A stretch of 64,000 nt of DNA from Bacillota bacterium (lineage in GTDB: Bacteria; Bacillota_I; Bacilli_A; Acholeplasmatales; Acholeplasmataceae): contig JAHISX010000084.1 of NCBI GenBank assembly GCA_018817915.1, positions 1 to 64,000 on the forward strand. The letters are read 5' to 3'. The notes below the pieces were generated by a model, which was not told where the DNA came from, did not search any database, and was given only the letters and a program-made list of their open reading frames with translations. Of this stretch, positions 9,277-20,120 are shown one piece after another. Every line of letters starts with the position of its first letter. Position 1 is the stretch's first letter. The position numbers and the translations under genes were made by a program.

Positions 9277-10647
9277 TTAAAATTGTGTTGCCTTTTCAAT
9301 ATAACTACGAAGTTCAGCAATAGGAACTCTAACTTGTAACATTGTATCTCTGTTTCTAACTGTAACTGCTTGATCATTTTCAGTTTCATGGTCAACAGTA
9401 ATGCATAAGTATGTACCTATGGAATCTTGTCTTCTATACCGTTTGCCGATATTTTGTGTTTCATCATATACCACATCAAAATATTGGTTTAGTTCATTAT
9501 AAATGTCAAGTGCCTTTTGGCTATGATCTTTTTTCATTAAAGGTAAGATTGCTGCTTTATAAGGAGCAAGTGTAGGATGAATGTGCAAGATTTGTCTTGT
9601 ATCGCCTGATTCAAGTGTTTCTTCATCATAGCCATTGGTTAAGAATGCTAAGATGAGTCTTTCAACACCAACAGATGGTTCGATGACATAAGGCAAGTAT
9701 CTTTCATTCGTATCAGGATCTAAATATCCTAAATTCTCACCTGATTGAATTTGATGTGCTTTTAAGTCATAATCAGTTCTAGATGCAATACCCCATAATT
9801 CATCAAATCCCCATGGGAATTGAAAGCGAATATCAGTCGTTGCATTTGAATAATGACTCAATGCTTCTGGTTTATGGTCATCAAAGACTAAAGCATCTTT
9901 TTTTAGACCTAAAGAAATGAGCCAATCCATACAGAATGCTTTCCAGTAATTAAACCATTCAATTTCAGTACCTGGTTTGCAAAAGAATTCTAATTCCATT
10001 TGCTCAAATTCTCTGGTTCTAAAAATAAAATTACCTGGAGTGATTTCATTTCTAAAGGATTTACCAACTTGACAAACGCCAAATGGAACCTTTTTTCTAG
10101 TTGTTCTTTGAATGTTCTTGAAATTGATAAAAATACCTTGAGCAGTCTCTGGACGTAAATAAATTTGGTTTGCTTGTTCTAAAACAACACCTTGGTGTGT
10201 TTGAAACATCATATTAAATGCTCTAATAGGAAGAAATTCTTTCTTACCGCAATTAGGGCATGTGACTTCATGTTCAGTCAAGTATTGATACATCTTGTCT
10301 GTAGTCCATCCATCAGCTGAAACCGAAGGATCATGATCTTCAATCAATTTGTCTGCTCTAAATCTTTGATTGCAGCTCTTACATTCAGTTAGAGGATCAC
10401 TAAAACCACCAACGTGTCCGCTAGCCTTCCATACTTCACTGTTCATTAAGATGGAACTATCTAGTAAAACATTATTTGGTGTTTGTCTTTGAAATTTTTT
10501 AATCCATGCATCTTTGATGTTTTTCTTGAGCAAGCTTCCTAAAGGACCATAATCCCAAGTATTGGCAAGCCCACCATATAATTCACTGCCTTGGTAAATA
10601 TATCCAGTTGATTTTGCAAATTGAACGAGTTGGTCTAAAGTAACCAT
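9277..10647 (-). CDS. glyS: Glycyl-tRNA synthetase (dimeric type)
   Basis: ELYGGLANTWDYGPLGSLLKKNIKDAW; YLRPETAQGIFINFKN; GIASRTDYDLKAH. Confidence 0.96.
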   Translation of the reverse strand: MVTLDQLVQFAKSTGYIYQGSELYGGLANTWDYGPLGSLLKKNIKDAWIKKFQRQTPNNVLLDSSILMNSEVWKASGHVGGFSDPLTECKSCNQRFRADKLIEDHDPSVSADGWTTDKMYQYLTEHEVTCPNCGKKEFLPIRAFNMMFQTHQGVVLEQANQIYLRPETAQGIFINFKNIQRTTRKKVPFGVCQVGKSFRNEITPGNFIFRTREFEQMELEFFCKPGTEIEWFNYWKAFCMDWLISLGLKKDALVFDDHKPEALSHYSNATTDIRFQFPWGFDELWGIASRTDYDLKAHQIQSGENLGYLDPDTNERYLPYVIEPSVGVERLILAFLTNGYDEETLESGDTRQILHIHPTLAPYKAAILPLMKKDHSQKALDIYNELNQYFDVVYDETQNIGKRYRRQDSIGTYLCITVDHETENDQAVTVRNRDTMLQVRVPIAELRSYIEKATQF

Positions 10648-10667
10648 GTGAACACATCCTTTAATGT

Positions 10668-11321
10668 CTATTGTAAATTTTTTAACGTTGATTGTAAATG
10701 ATACTGATAGTATTTTAAAATAAATTCTTTTATTTTATGAATAATCTCTGTTTCATACTGTTCTAAATCCTGATATGGTATAAAATTTAGCTTAAGTAAA
10801 ACAATTGCTTCTTTGATATCTAAATCAATGATGTTCGTTTCACCTTGATAGACTAAACCACCTTTTTCAATGTTAACACCTAATACTTTTCTGCCATCAG
10901 CATTCATGTCAAGAGGATAACCTAGAGGCTTTAAGATTTTAAGTGCAAAGCTTAAGCTAGCAATTTCAGGATACTTTGCGTGCAATGCCAGAATCAAATC
11001 CTGATAAATTTCTTGGTGGTTATAATCATCAACAATAAGTTGATCGATAATTTCAAGCATAAAGGCTGAATTTTTTGTGAGTAAATAATCCTCTTTTATT
11101 TTGGAGAAGTCATCAATGATTTTTGCTTCTGATAAGGTCAAAAAGCTCTTATCTTGATCCTTAAACTCAATTTGAGTTAAATATTGAGCCAAAATACGAT
11201 TGGGATGATTGAGCTTTTGAGAGCCTTGAGCAAGTAAGGTTTTTTTACCTTTTGGTGTATAAACGAATAAGAGTCGTGCATGCTCTTGATAGGGTTGCAC
11301 TTTATAAATCAAACCTTCCAT
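10668..11321 (-). CDS. recO: DNA repair protein RecO
   Basis: N-terminal OB-like GLIYKVQPYQEHARLLFVYTPKGKKTLLAQGSQK; located between era and glyS. Confidence 0.85.
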   Translation of the reverse strand: MEGLIYKVQPYQEHARLLFVYTPKGKKTLLAQGSQKLNHPNRILAQYLTQIEFKDQDKSFLTLSEAKIIDDFSKIKEDYLLTKNSAFMLEIIDQLIVDDYNHQEIYQDLILALHAKYPEIASLSFALKILKPLGYPLDMNADGRKVLGVNIEKGGLVYQGETNIIDLDIKEAIVLLKLNFIPYQDLEQYETEIIHKIKEFILKYYQYHLQSTLKNLQ

Positions 11322-12217
11322 TAGCTATCTTCACCATAACCAAAAGCTTTTAAATCGCTCGGGCGATTACGCCAATCTTTTTTAATCTTAACCCATAAGG
11401 TCAAATGAATCTTGGTATTGAGTAAACTATTAATCTCTTTTCTTGCTTCGGTTCCAATTTTTTTAATCTTATCACCATTTTTACCGATTAGAATTTGTTT
11501 TTGTGTTGCACGTTCAACAATAATTAATGCTGAAACATCTAAAGTATTGAGTTCTTCATTTTCTTCTATGGATTCAATCACAACAGCAACCGAATGGGGA
11601 ACCTCTTGTTCAGTATGATATAAGATCTTTTCTCTAATCAGTTCAGACATAATCTGATATTCACTTTGATCGCTTTTCATCTCTTCTGGAAAATAAAGTG
11701 GACCTTCTGGTAGATAAGGAATTAAAGTTTCAACAAGTTTATCTAGATGTGTGTGATCCTTAGCTGATATTGGAAAAACACCTTCATATTCATGAGATCC
11801 TAAATATGAAATAATAACTTCATCTATTTCAGATCTATTTTTTAGTTCATCAATTTTATTGATAACCAAAAACACAGGAATTTTCGATCCTCTAAAGTAT
11901 TGAATAATAATATCTTCAGCCTCACCTTTAGGATTGTCAACGACAAATAAGACCATATCAACATCTTTAATCGAAGATACAGCTAGTTTGTCAATGGATT
12001 TATTAAGTAAGTCTTTACCTTTATGCATACCTGGTGTGTCTACAAAAATCATTTGATAATCTTTTTGTGTATAAACACCCATGATTCTATTTCTTGTCGT
12101 TTGTGGCTTAGGACTTATAATTGACACTTTTTCGCCTATAAGGGCATTAAGTAATGTTGATTTACCTACATTGGGGCGACCAACAATCGCAATAAAACCA
12201 GACTTATGACTACTCAT
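11321..12217 (-). CDS. era: GTPase Era
   Basis: GRPNVGKSTLLNALIGEKVSIISPKPQTTRNRI; DTPG; NKID; C-terminal KH domain. Confidence 0.97.
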   Translation of the reverse strand: MSSHKSGFIAIVGRPNVGKSTLLNALIGEKVSIISPKPQTTRNRIMGVYTQKDYQMIFVDTPGMHKGKDLLNKSIDKLAVSSIKDVDMVLFVVDNPKGEAEDIIIQYFRGSKIPVFLVINKIDELKNRSEIDEVIISYLGSHEYEGVFPISAKDHTHLDKLVETLIPYLPEGPLYFPEEMKSDQSEYQIMSELIREKILYHTEQEVPHSVAVVIESIEENEELNTLDVSALIIVERATQKQILIGKNGDKIKKIGTEARKEINSLLNTKIHLTLWVKIKKDWRNRPSDLKAFGYGEDS

Positions 12218-12611
12218 CTTTTGGTTTTTCGTCTAATATAAAGGCATATGGTAACAATCCATCAGGTGTCGTTTCCATCGTTTTGCCTTCAGTGTTTGCT
12301 AAAACAATCTTTGTATCTTTAGGTAACAATTCATGCATGACTTGACGGCAAGCTCCACAAGGTGAAACTGGGCCATGATCATTTGCTACAATTGTTATTG
12401 AAACAATATCTTCCTTTTTATAGCCCTGGCTATACAAAGAAAATAATGCGCTTCTTTCAGCACAATTAGATAGTCCAAATGATGCATTCTCAATATTTGC
12501 ACCAAGTACATAAGTACCATCCTTGAGTAATATTGCTGCGCCTACCTTAAAATTTGAATAGGGTGTATATGCACGACTTCTTGCAAGTAATGCTTGTTCT
12601 AAATCCTTCAT
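12210..12611 (-). CDS. cdd: Cytidine deaminase
   Basis: GANIENASFGLSNCAERSALF; PCGACRQVMHEL. Confidence 0.95.
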   Translation of the reverse strand: MKDLEQALLARSRAYTPYSNFKVGAAILLKDGTYVLGANIENASFGLSNCAERSALFSLYSQGYKKEDIVSITIVANDHGPVSPCGACRQVMHELLPKDTKIVLANTEGKTMETTPDGLLPYAFILDEKPKDE

Positions 12612-12613
12612 GT

Positions 12614-13030
12614 CTAATTCCTTTCTAAGTTCGCATTCTTTAAAATGCGCTCCTGTTCAATTATCATTAGTTTTTCTTCCTCTTCGGTATGATGATCATA
12701 TCCCAAGAGATGTAAATATCCATGAACTGCTAAAAATCCTATTTCTCTTTCAAATGAATGACCATAGTCAAGTGCTTGGCTTCTAGCTTGTTCAATTGAA
12801 ATAAATATATCACCAATAGAGTCATCTTTTTCATCATCATTGATAAAACTTAATACATCTGTTGGTCTATCTATTTGGCGATAAGTCAAATTCATCTGAT
12901 GAATTGCATGTTGATCTAAAAAGATAATTTGCATATTTTTATCATTTTTAATTGGTTTGAATATCTTTTGGAGAATATCCTTTATCGGTTTGATATCTTC
13001 TTTGGTTTGATTATGAAGTTGGATTTTCAT
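12614..13030 (-). CDS. ybeY: rRNA maturation endoribonuclease YbeY
   Basis: HGYLHLLGYDHHTEEEE metal site; start placed at MKIQLHNQ, overlapping phoH slightly. Confidence 0.93.
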   Translation of the reverse strand: MKIQLHNQTKEDIKPIKDILQKIFKPIKNDKNMQIIFLDQHAIHQMNLTYRQIDRPTDVLSFINDDEKDDSIGDIFISIEQARSQALDYGHSFEREIGFLAVHGYLHLLGYDHHTEEEEKLMIIEQERILKNANLERN

Positions 13031-13973
13031 TATTCTCGTACCTTTCAAGTATGTGTTGAACAAGTGGGTGTCTCACGACATCAATCTTCTCAAATTGAAC
13101 AATCTTGATATCCTCTAATCCTTCAAGTAGATGAAGTGCTTGATTTAGACCAGATGATGCACCTTTAGGTAAATCTGTTTGTGATGGGTCACCTGTAATA
13201 ACCATTTTAGATGCAAAGCCTAAACGCGTAAGAAACATCTTCATTTGAACTTGAGTCGTATTTTGAGCTTCATCTAAAATGACGAAAGCATTTTCTAATG
13301 TTCTACCTCGCATATAAGCAAGAGGAGCAATCTCAATAATGCCTTTTTCCATTAAACTTAGTGTGGTTTGCATCCCCAACATTTCATAAAGGGCATCATA
13401 GAGAGGTACAAGGTATGGATCGACCTTATCTTTTAAATCTCCTGGTAAGAATCCAAGATTTTCACCAGCCTCAACGACTGGTCTTGTTAAAATTAATTTT
13501 TTGATTTTACTATTTTTTAAATCAGCAACTGCTTGAGCAACTGCTAAATATGTTTTACCTGTTCCAGCAGGTCCAACACCAAATACTAGATCGTAATTTG
13601 AAATAGCATCAACATATATTTTTTGATTGAATGTTTTCGGATAAATTGAACGACCAGAATCATTGACTAAAACCTTTCTCCGGTTTTGATAGAGCTCAAA
13701 CACATTGTCTAATTGATCTTTTTCGGCTAATTTGATGATATACATAACATCACGTTCTGATAATTGAATTTGATGTTCTGCAAGCTCGATTAAGACAGCA
13801 AAAATAGCTTCCAACAATGGTAGCTGTTCCTTTGGAGCATCAGTAATTATTTCAGAACCCATTAGAGAAACATTCATACCTAGATATTGCTTGAAAACTA
13901 GAAGGTTACGATCTTGTATGCCCACCAATCTTGCGATGGCTTCGGCATGATGAATTTGTCGATTTAATTTCAT
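13011..13973 (-). CDS. phoH: PhoH-family ATPase
   Basis: GPAGTGKTYLAVAQAV; LTRPVVEAGENLGFLPGDLKDKVDPYL; ILDEAQN. Confidence 0.95.
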   Translation of the reverse strand: MKLNRQIHHAEAIARLVGIQDRNLLVFKQYLGMNVSLMGSEIITDAPKEQLPLLEAIFAVLIELAEHQIQLSERDVMYIIKLAEKDQLDNVFELYQNRRKVLVNDSGRSIYPKTFNQKIYVDAISNYDLVFGVGPAGTGKTYLAVAQAVADLKNSKIKKLILTRPVVEAGENLGFLPGDLKDKVDPYLVPLYDALYEMLGMQTTLSLMEKGIIEIAPLAYMRGRTLENAFVILDEAQNTTQVQMKMFLTRLGFASKMVITGDPSQTDLPKGASSGLNQALHLLEGLEDIKIVQFEKIDVVRHPLVQHILERYENNENPTS

Positions 13974-14062
13974 TAAATCCGCTCCTTACCGTGTATTTAT
14001 TATACCACATGCCCAAAAATAAAAAAGCACTGGTGTACTTTTTTTTAGTCGAAATATAAAAA

Positions 14063-14080
14063 CGCACCATTTAAAGTGCG
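14063..14080 (-). terminator. Terminator of rpsU
   Basis: CGCAC-N8-GTGCG stem with minus-strand T-tract, 14 nt past the rpsU stop. Confidence 0.6.
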
Positions 14081-14093
14081 AATTTCATAAACT

Positions 14094-14267
14094 TTACTTT
14101 TTCTTGGCGCGTGCTGCACGTGCTGCTTCTTTACGTGCTACACTAGGTTTCATGTAAAATTCACGCTTGCGTGCTTCTTGGAGGTTTCCTGACTTAGAAA
14201 CGTCACGTTTAAAGCGGCGTAAAGCATCTTCAATTGATTCTTTTTCGCGAACGATTGTTTTAGGCAT
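14094..14267 (-). CDS. rpsU: 30S ribosomal protein S21
   Basis: [46 protein letters not shown]. Confidence 0.96.
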   Translation of the reverse strand: MPKTIVREKESIEDALRRFKRDVSKSGNLQEARKREFYMKPSVARKEAARAARAKKK

Positions 14268-14341
14268 TGTCTGCCCTCCTTCCACGCTAGGTTCATAGCC
14301 TGTTTCATTATATATGATTTTTAAAAATTTGTCAAAATAAT

Positions 14342-15037
14342 TTAATATTTTTTAGTTGAAAGATAGCTTAATGCATAAAGGCATGCAGCTTCTGTTGGAA
14401 TGATGTTATGTCCAAGAGAAATAGAGATTGCTTTTTTATCTTGTAGCATTTCTCTTTCTGCAACAGTGATACCACCTTCAGGACCAATAATGAGGGCAAT
14501 CTTCATCCCTTTTATTGATTGAGGAATCACTTGATCAATCATTTGAGTCTTATTGTTTTCATCAGCAAGTAAGATTAAATCAAATGAATCAAATTTGATT
14601 TGATTTAAAGACTTTTCAAAAAAGATTTTTGGGACATCAAATCGATGTGCAAGTTCTGATGCTTCTTTAGCTATCATAGATAGTCTTTTCAATTTATTGT
14701 CTGTATTTTCCAATTTAGCGATACTTCTTTGCATTGGTGTAAATATGATTTTGTTAGCTCCAAAGATGGCTCCATATTTCACAACAAATTCATTTTTTGA
14801 ACCTTTTGGTAAGCCCTGAATAAGAGTAACATCCATAACTGAGGGTTGATCCAATTGGCGAATCACTTGATATGAAACCTCTGATCCTTCAATCTTAATT
14901 GAAGCTAAAAAACATTGCTCTTTTGAGCAAACAATGATTTCTTCTCCATCATTCATACGCATCACTTTAATCATGTGATGAGCATCTTGACCAGTAATCG
15001 GTTGATTCAGTTGATCTAAAAAGTATCTTTGTGGCAT
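14342..15037 (-). CDS. rsmE: 16S rRNA (uracil(1498)-N(3))-methyltransferase
   Basis: MPQRYFLDQ start; [17 protein letters not shown] and [24 protein letters not shown] motifs. Confidence 0.92.
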   Translation of the reverse strand: MPQRYFLDQLNQPITGQDAHHMIKVMRMNDGEEIIVCSKEQCFLASIKIEGSEVSYQVIRQLDQPSVMDVTLIQGLPKGSKNEFVVKYGAIFGANKIIFTPMQRSIAKLENTDNKLKRLSMIAKEASELAHRFDVPKIFFEKSLNQIKFDSFDLILLADENNKTQMIDQVIPQSIKGMKIALIIGPEGGITVAEREMLQDKKAISISLGHNIIPTEAACLYALSYLSTKKY

Positions 15038-15105
15038 AGAACTCCTCATCCAATGAAAAAAGCGCTTCTTTGGAAACACTTTTTACTTATCAGTATGCAT
15101 TTGAA

Positions 15106-15354
15106 TTAGTGTGGCAAATTGTTTGATAAAACAACTGTAACTACCAAAATGACGGATAATACTGCAGCTGTACGCATTAAAAATAATTCAAAACCTCTAG
15201 TTTTCTTATTCTTAAATAATTCAGACTTTTCACCACTAAAGGCGTCTTTAATATTATCTGTTGAATGCATCATCATGACGACTGTTGCAAGTAAAACTGC
15301 TGTTACTATGACTATATAATCTACCCAAATCATAAACTTCCTCCTAAAACTCAA
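15106..15354 (-). CDS. secG: Preprotein translocase subunit SecG
   Basis: Small two-TM protein with the SecG pattern MMMHSTDNIKDAFSG...FKNKKTRGFELFLMRTAAVLSVILV. Confidence 0.75.
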   Translation of the reverse strand: MSFRRKFMIWVDYIVIVTAVLLATVVMMMHSTDNIKDAFSGEKSELFKNKKTRGFELFLMRTAAVLSVILVVTVVLSNNLPH

Positions 15355-15443
15355 TTAATGATAACAAATTTTGCATTTTTTGTCAATGTATATCTTAACA
15401 TTAACATAGTTTATTCTAAAAAGAATAGGATGTCAAACCTGAA

Positions 15444-15974
15444 TCAATTTTTTGCTTCATTTGTTGGAAAATGATGCGCAGGAATGCCTTTTAACCGACT
15501 ATTTGCAGGTGCATCCTTAACAACTACTGAATTTGCGCCAATAATAGAATTATCTCCAATATGCACAGGACCAATAATTTTAGCACCTGCATACACGATA
15601 ACGTTTCTACCTAATTTTGGATGACGATCTACTTTATCAAAAGTATTCGCGCCTAAAGTGACACCGTGATATAACACACAGTGATCACCAACAACTGCTG
15701 TTTCTCCAATAACTAACCCCATACCATGGTCAATAAAGACACATTTACCAATCACTGCTGCTGGATGAATATCAATACCCGTTTTTTTACGTGTTCGATA
15801 TGAAATCCATCTGGCTAGATTTTTTAACCCTTTTAAATAAAGCTTGTGGGCGAATCTATGTCTTCTCAATGCAATGACACCTGGATATGTGAAATAGATC
15901 ATCAATTTACAAGGTGCTGCTGGATCATATCTTTTAGCAGCTGCAACATCACCTCGTGTACATTTAAATGCCAT
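15444..15974 (-). CDS. cysE: Serine O-acetyltransferase
   Basis: Left-handed beta-helix [43 protein letters not shown]; alternative upstream start 16031. Confidence 0.92.
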   Translation of the reverse strand: MAFKCTRGDVAAAKRYDPAAPCKLMIYFTYPGVIALRRHRFAHKLYLKGLKNLARWISYRTRKKTGIDIHPAAVIGKCVFIDHGMGLVIGETAVVGDHCVLYHGVTLGANTFDKVDRHPKLGRNVIVYAGAKIIGPVHIGDNSIIGANSVVVKDAPANSRLKGIPAHHFPTNEAKN

Positions 15975-16899
15975 CGTTATATAATGCTGTCGATAAATAT
16001 CTTTCACCAGTGTCACAAGTGATGACAACAATCCTCTTTCCTTTATTTTCTTCTAGTATTGCAAGTTGAGTTGCTGCATATAGGATTGCTCCTGATGAAA
16101 TACCAGCAAAGACACCTTCAGTTTTAGCATATTGTCTAGCAGTTTCAAAAGCATCTTCATTTGATACTGTAATGATTTGATCAATAATTTTTGTGTTGAG
16201 TACACTAGGAATAAATCCAGCACCAATACCTTGGATTTTATGAGGTCCTGGTTTACCACCTGATAAAACTGGAGAATCTTTAGGCTCAACAGCCACTATT
16301 TGAATGTTAGGATTATATTTTTTCAATACTTCTCCTACGCCTGTAATTGTTCCACCTGTGCCTACACCTGCTATGAATATATCAATCTTTCCACCTGTAT
16401 CTTCAAGAATTTCTATTGCTGTGGTTTTGCGATGAATTTCTGGATTAGCTAAGTTCTCAAACTGCATTGGTATGATATAGTTAGGATTTGCTTGTTGTAA
16501 TTGATTTGCTTTTTCTATAGATCCTTTCATCCCTAAAGAACCATCTGTTAAGATCACTGTTGCACCAAGTGCTTTTGCGACAAGTATTCTTTCTTTAGAA
16601 ACTGATTCAGGCATTGTTAAAATGAGATTATACCCTTTTGCTGCACAAACAAAAGCTAAGCCAATACCTGTATTACCTGATGTTGGTTCAACGAATACAG
16701 TTTGTTCATTCACTAATCCTAATTTTTCAATGGATTCTATTAATGCCATTGCCAAACGGTCCTTAACACTTGATAATGGATTATGATTCTCCAGTTTTGC
16801 GATAATTTCCGCTTTACTACCTACTAATTTTTCATATCTATTCAATCGAAGCATCGGCGTTTTACCAATGAGTTCGACATAATTATTTGCTATTTTCAT
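15964..16899 (-). CDS. cysK: Cysteine synthase A
   Basis: [10 protein letters not shown] (PLP Lys), [30 protein letters not shown]; start placed at [19 protein letters not shown]. Confidence 0.95.
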   Translation of the reverse strand: MKIANNYVELIGKTPMLRLNRYEKLVGSKAEIIAKLENHNPLSSVKDRLAMALIESIEKLGLVNEQTVFVEPTSGNTGIGLAFVCAAKGYNLILTMPESVSKERILVAKALGATVILTDGSLGMKGSIEKANQLQQANPNYIIPMQFENLANPEIHRKTTAIEILEDTGGKIDIFIAGVGTGGTITGVGEVLKKYNPNIQIVAVEPKDSPVLSGGKPGPHKIQGIGAGFIPSVLNTKIIDQIITVSNEDAFETARQYAKTEGVFAGISSGAILYAATQLAILEENKGKRIVVITCDTGERYLSTALYNDGI

Positions 16900-16999
16900 G
16901 TAATCACTCCTATCCTTAGTTATTATACTTTTTTTTGTCTTCGAATGCATGAAATACGACTGCAAAGTTCATTATGTTATAATATGTTTGGGTGATATC

Positions 17000-17605
17000 A
17001 TGGAAATAATGAAATTTGTATTAGGAGACTATCGAAGTAACTGCTATATCGTATCAGAAGGTCAAAAAGCATTTGTTATTGATCCGGGATATGAAAGTGA
17101 AGAAGTCATTGATTATATTCATAAAAACAACTTAATTTTAGAAGGCATCTACTTAACACATGGTCATGTTGATCATGTGGGTGGTGTTAAACAAATCAAA
17201 GACTTATTTGGAACAACCGTTTATGCTCCTAAAAAAGATGAGATTTGGTTTCATGTTGGTCCTTATAATAGATGGGGTTATGAAATACCTGTAGATGTTT
17301 GGGTTCATGATATGAAAGAGCTCCAATTTTTAAATAAGAAGTTTACTGTTTATGAGACACCAGGTCATTCAGAAGGTTCAACAGTTTTATATACAGATAT
17401 GACTTTATTTGCGGGTGATACTCTATTCTTTCAAAGCATCGGAAGAACAGATATTCCTTTTTCCGATTCAATGACAATCTATAAAAGTATCAAACATCTA
17501 TACGAATTATTTGGTGATGATGTAGATGTTTATCCAGGACATGGAAGAGCAACAACCATTGGACATGAAAAAAAATTCAACCCCTTTGTCAGAAGTGAAA
17601 AATAA
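17000..17605 (+). CDS. MBL-fold metallo-hydrolase (glyoxalase II-like)
   Basis: THGHVDHVGG; ETPGHSEGS; FAGDTLFFQSIGRTD; YPGHG. Confidence 0.9.
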   Translation: MEIMKFVLGDYRSNCYIVSEGQKAFVIDPGYESEEVIDYIHKNNLILEGIYLTHGHVDHVGGVKQIKDLFGTTVYAPKKDEIWFHVGPYNRWGYEIPVDVWVHDMKELQFLNKKFTVYETPGHSEGSTVLYTDMTLFAGDTLFFQSIGRTDIPFSDSMTIYKSIKHLYELFGDDVDVYPGHGRATTIGHEKKFNPFVRSEK

Positions 17606-17622
17606 AAACTCAATTGAGTTTT
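17605..17622. terminator. Bidirectional terminator between convergent genes
   Basis: Perfect palindrome AAAACTCAATTGAGTTTT followed by T-tract. Confidence 0.7.
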
Positions 17623-17625
17623 TTT

Positions 17626-18909
17626 TTATTTATGATTAAGAATGACTAGCGTCTCCAATGATGTTGTATGGAAGAACATGCGTATTGGATAAATGTCTTT
17701 GATTTCATATTGACTCGATAATAAAGAAATATCTCTAACCAATGTCTTTACGTCACAAGATAAATAAAAGATTTTTTTATAGCTTTGTTTAAGGACTGAT
17801 TGAATGAAAGACTCCATTAATCCATTGCGTGGAGGATCAACGATTAAATAATCTCCATCGAAATGTTGAATCACCTTTTCCGCACGATCATCGATGACTT
17901 CAATTTGCTCAAAGCCCAGTTTTTCTTTAATTAACTTCGCCATGGTTGAACTCTCATCATTGGACTCAATCATGATAACTTTCTTAGCTTTTTTTGCTAA
18001 ATAGAACCCGATACTACCTACACCACTATACGCATCAATAATTGTTTGATTATCTGGAATTTCTTTTTTGATGAGTGCATATGCTTTTTCTATAACTGGA
18101 AGATTAATCTGAAAGAATGATTGATCATTGATCATAAGATCTATATCGTTTATTGGCTCAACAATAAGATTATCACCATATAAGACTAATGATAGGTTTC
18201 CTAATATTCTGTTTGGTTGGTCATTTATATTAATTGTTATACCTACAACATTATGCATTTGTTTAATGTATTCTACTAGATTTTCTCGACCTAAAAAAAG
18301 TTCCTTTGTAGCTACCAATGTCACCAATATCTCTTGGTTTAAATTGGTTCTAAAGACCATATGTTTAAAGACTCTAGGGTTAATTAAAACACGCTTAGCA
18401 GCTAAGTGTTTCAACATTTCATTGGTCTTCAAATCTGATAAGATAAATTGGTCAACAGGGATAAGTTCTGTGCTTTCTTTATTGTATAAACCAAGCGTTA
18501 AGAATGGCGTATCCATAACGTGAAAGACACTCTTGTTGCGATAAAATTCTGATTTGTTATCCGTTAATGTAGGATGAACATCTACATCTAAATCCATAAT
18601 CTTTTTGAAGGTTTCTTTTGTAATTCTTTGTTGCCATAAAAGTTGTTTTTCTGGAGACACATGAATCATATCACAGCTACCAAGATCTTGCATCTCAATG
18701 TTAACACGATCAGGACTTGATTTAATAAGTTCAGTAATTTCTCCTTGTCCAAACCGCTTATTTAAGTGAGTAATCTTAATTTTAGCTTCTTCATTATCAA
18801 GCATACCGCGCACAAAAACAACATATCCTTCATGTTTGACGATACCTTGACCTTGATAATCTATGTCGACTGAACGACCAAAAAATACATCACCAACAGT
18901 TAACATCAT
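17626..18909 (-). CDS. 23S rRNA (uracil-C5)-methyltransferase, RumA/RlmCD family
   Basis: TRAM-like N-terminus; IIDAYSGVGSIGFYLAKKAKKVIMIE; LIVDPPRNGL; YLSCDVKTLVRD. Confidence 0.9.
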   Translation of the reverse strand: MMLTVGDVFFGRSVDIDYQGQGIVKHEGYVVFVRGMLDNEEAKIKITHLNKRFGQGEITELIKSSPDRVNIEMQDLGSCDMIHVSPEKQLLWQQRITKETFKKIMDLDVDVHPTLTDNKSEFYRNKSVFHVMDTPFLTLGLYNKESTELIPVDQFILSDLKTNEMLKHLAAKRVLINPRVFKHMVFRTNLNQEILVTLVATKELFLGRENLVEYIKQMHNVVGITININDQPNRILGNLSLVLYGDNLIVEPINDIDLMINDQSFFQINLPVIEKAYALIKKEIPDNQTIIDAYSGVGSIGFYLAKKAKKVIMIESNDESSTMAKLIKEKLGFEQIEVIDDRAEKVIQHFDGDYLIVDPPRNGLMESFIQSVLKQSYKKIFYLSCDVKTLVRDISLLSSQYEIKDIYPIRMFFHTTSLETLVILNHK

Positions 18910-20104
18910 CGTCCTCCTTATAATACTGAGCAAGTCCACCTTGTGAAGTTTCTTTGTAGGATGAGTGCATATCTAGTCCAGTTTGATACATGGTTTGAAC
19001 CACCATATCAAATGAGATTTTACGTGAATCAGTTAAAAAATATGCAAGTCCACACGCATCAATTGCTCTAAGTGCAGCAACTGCATTACGTTCGATACAA
19101 GGAATTTGTACGTACCCATTCACTGGATCGCATGTCAGTCCTAGGTGATGCTCGATAGCGATTTCTGCAGCATATTCAACTTGATCCATTGATAAATTAA
19201 ATAATGTAGCATGCGCGGCTGCTGCCATGGCACATGCACTTCCTATCTCTGCTTGACATCCTGCAACTGCACCGCTTATGGATGCATTATGTTTGATAAG
19301 ATTCCCAATAAGCCCTGCAACAGCAAGACCTCTTAGAATACGTTCTTTGGTCACTACCTGGTGCTTTTCATGCATATAATAGAGAACTGATGGCAATACA
19401 CCACAAGCCCCGCATGTGGGAGCTGTGACGATGATACCGCCACTTGCATTTTCTTCACTCACTGCGAAAGCATAACTGCTCACCAATCTATTTTCAGTGA
19501 TTTCAGGAACTTCTTGTTCTGCATCTCTACTGTATAAGTCTGGTGCTTTTCTTTTCATTTTAAGAGGCCCAGGAAGTGTACCTCTCGTTGATATACCATT
19601 AATAATTGAAGTTTTCATCGTTTCCCAAATGCTTTCGAGAAACTCATCGAATCCTTCTCCTTCAATCAAGTAGACATAATCTGCAAGAGTCATGTGGTGG
19701 GTTCTACAATAATTTTTAATTTCTTTAAATGTATTGAGTGGATAAATTGAAGGTTCCTTTTCTTCTTCACCAACAAAAATAACGCGGCCTCCACCAACAC
19801 TTTGAACTTCTTTTTCAATAATTAAATGATTTTCTTTAAATCCTCTAATCATTAATGTGTTTGGATGCTTATGAACGTCAATAGACGTCAAAAAAGTCAC
19901 TTGACATGGTGAAAGTGACTCTTTAATTGCTTCTTCCGTCAAATGCCCTTTTCCAGTCAAAGCCAAAGAATTATAGAGTGTGATTTCATAATAGTCAAGA
20001 TCAGGAACCTGATCTTTGATGATTTTGACTGCTTTGGCTGGCCCCATCGTATGTGAACTTGAGGGACCATAACCAACTTGATACAATGACCGGATAGATA
20101 ACAT
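18890..20104 (-). CDS. sdaA: L-serine ammonia-lyase, iron-sulfur dependent, single chain
   Basis: GPSSSHTMGPAKA; TAPTCGACGVLPSVLYYM; GLTCDPVNGYVQIPCIERNA. Confidence 0.93.
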   Translation of the reverse strand: MLSIRSLYQVGYGPSSSHTMGPAKAVKIIKDQVPDLDYYEITLYNSLALTGKGHLTEEAIKESLSPCQVTFLTSIDVHKHPNTLMIRGFKENHLIIEKEVQSVGGGRVIFVGEEEKEPSIYPLNTFKEIKNYCRTHHMTLADYVYLIEGEGFDEFLESIWETMKTSIINGISTRGTLPGPLKMKRKAPDLYSRDAEQEVPEITENRLVSSYAFAVSEENASGGIIVTAPTCGACGVLPSVLYYMHEKHQVVTKERILRGLAVAGLIGNLIKHNASISGAVAGCQAEIGSACAMAAAAHATLFNLSMDQVEYAAEIAIEHHLGLTCDPVNGYVQIPCIERNAVAALRAIDACGLAYFLTDSRKISFDMVVQTMYQTGLDMHSSYKETSQGGLAQYYKEDDDVNCW

Positions 20105-20120
20105 AATTTAATTTTTTTCC

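Noticed and set aside
7406-9277. GH3 gene as a recent mobile insertion
   Set aside because: No inverted repeats, target duplication or transposase at the ~20-bp junctions; only the unusual position is supported.
9171-9395. 74-aa minus-strand ORF overlapping the glyS end and GH3 start
   Set aside because: Alternate frame of two well-supported genes; no independent evidence.
9257-10667. T-box riboswitch for glyS
   Set aside because: Only ~20 bp separate recO and glyS; there is no room for a T-box leader.
16053-16289. 78-aa minus-strand ORF inside cysK
   Set aside because: Shifted frame of cysK; cysK itself is intact.
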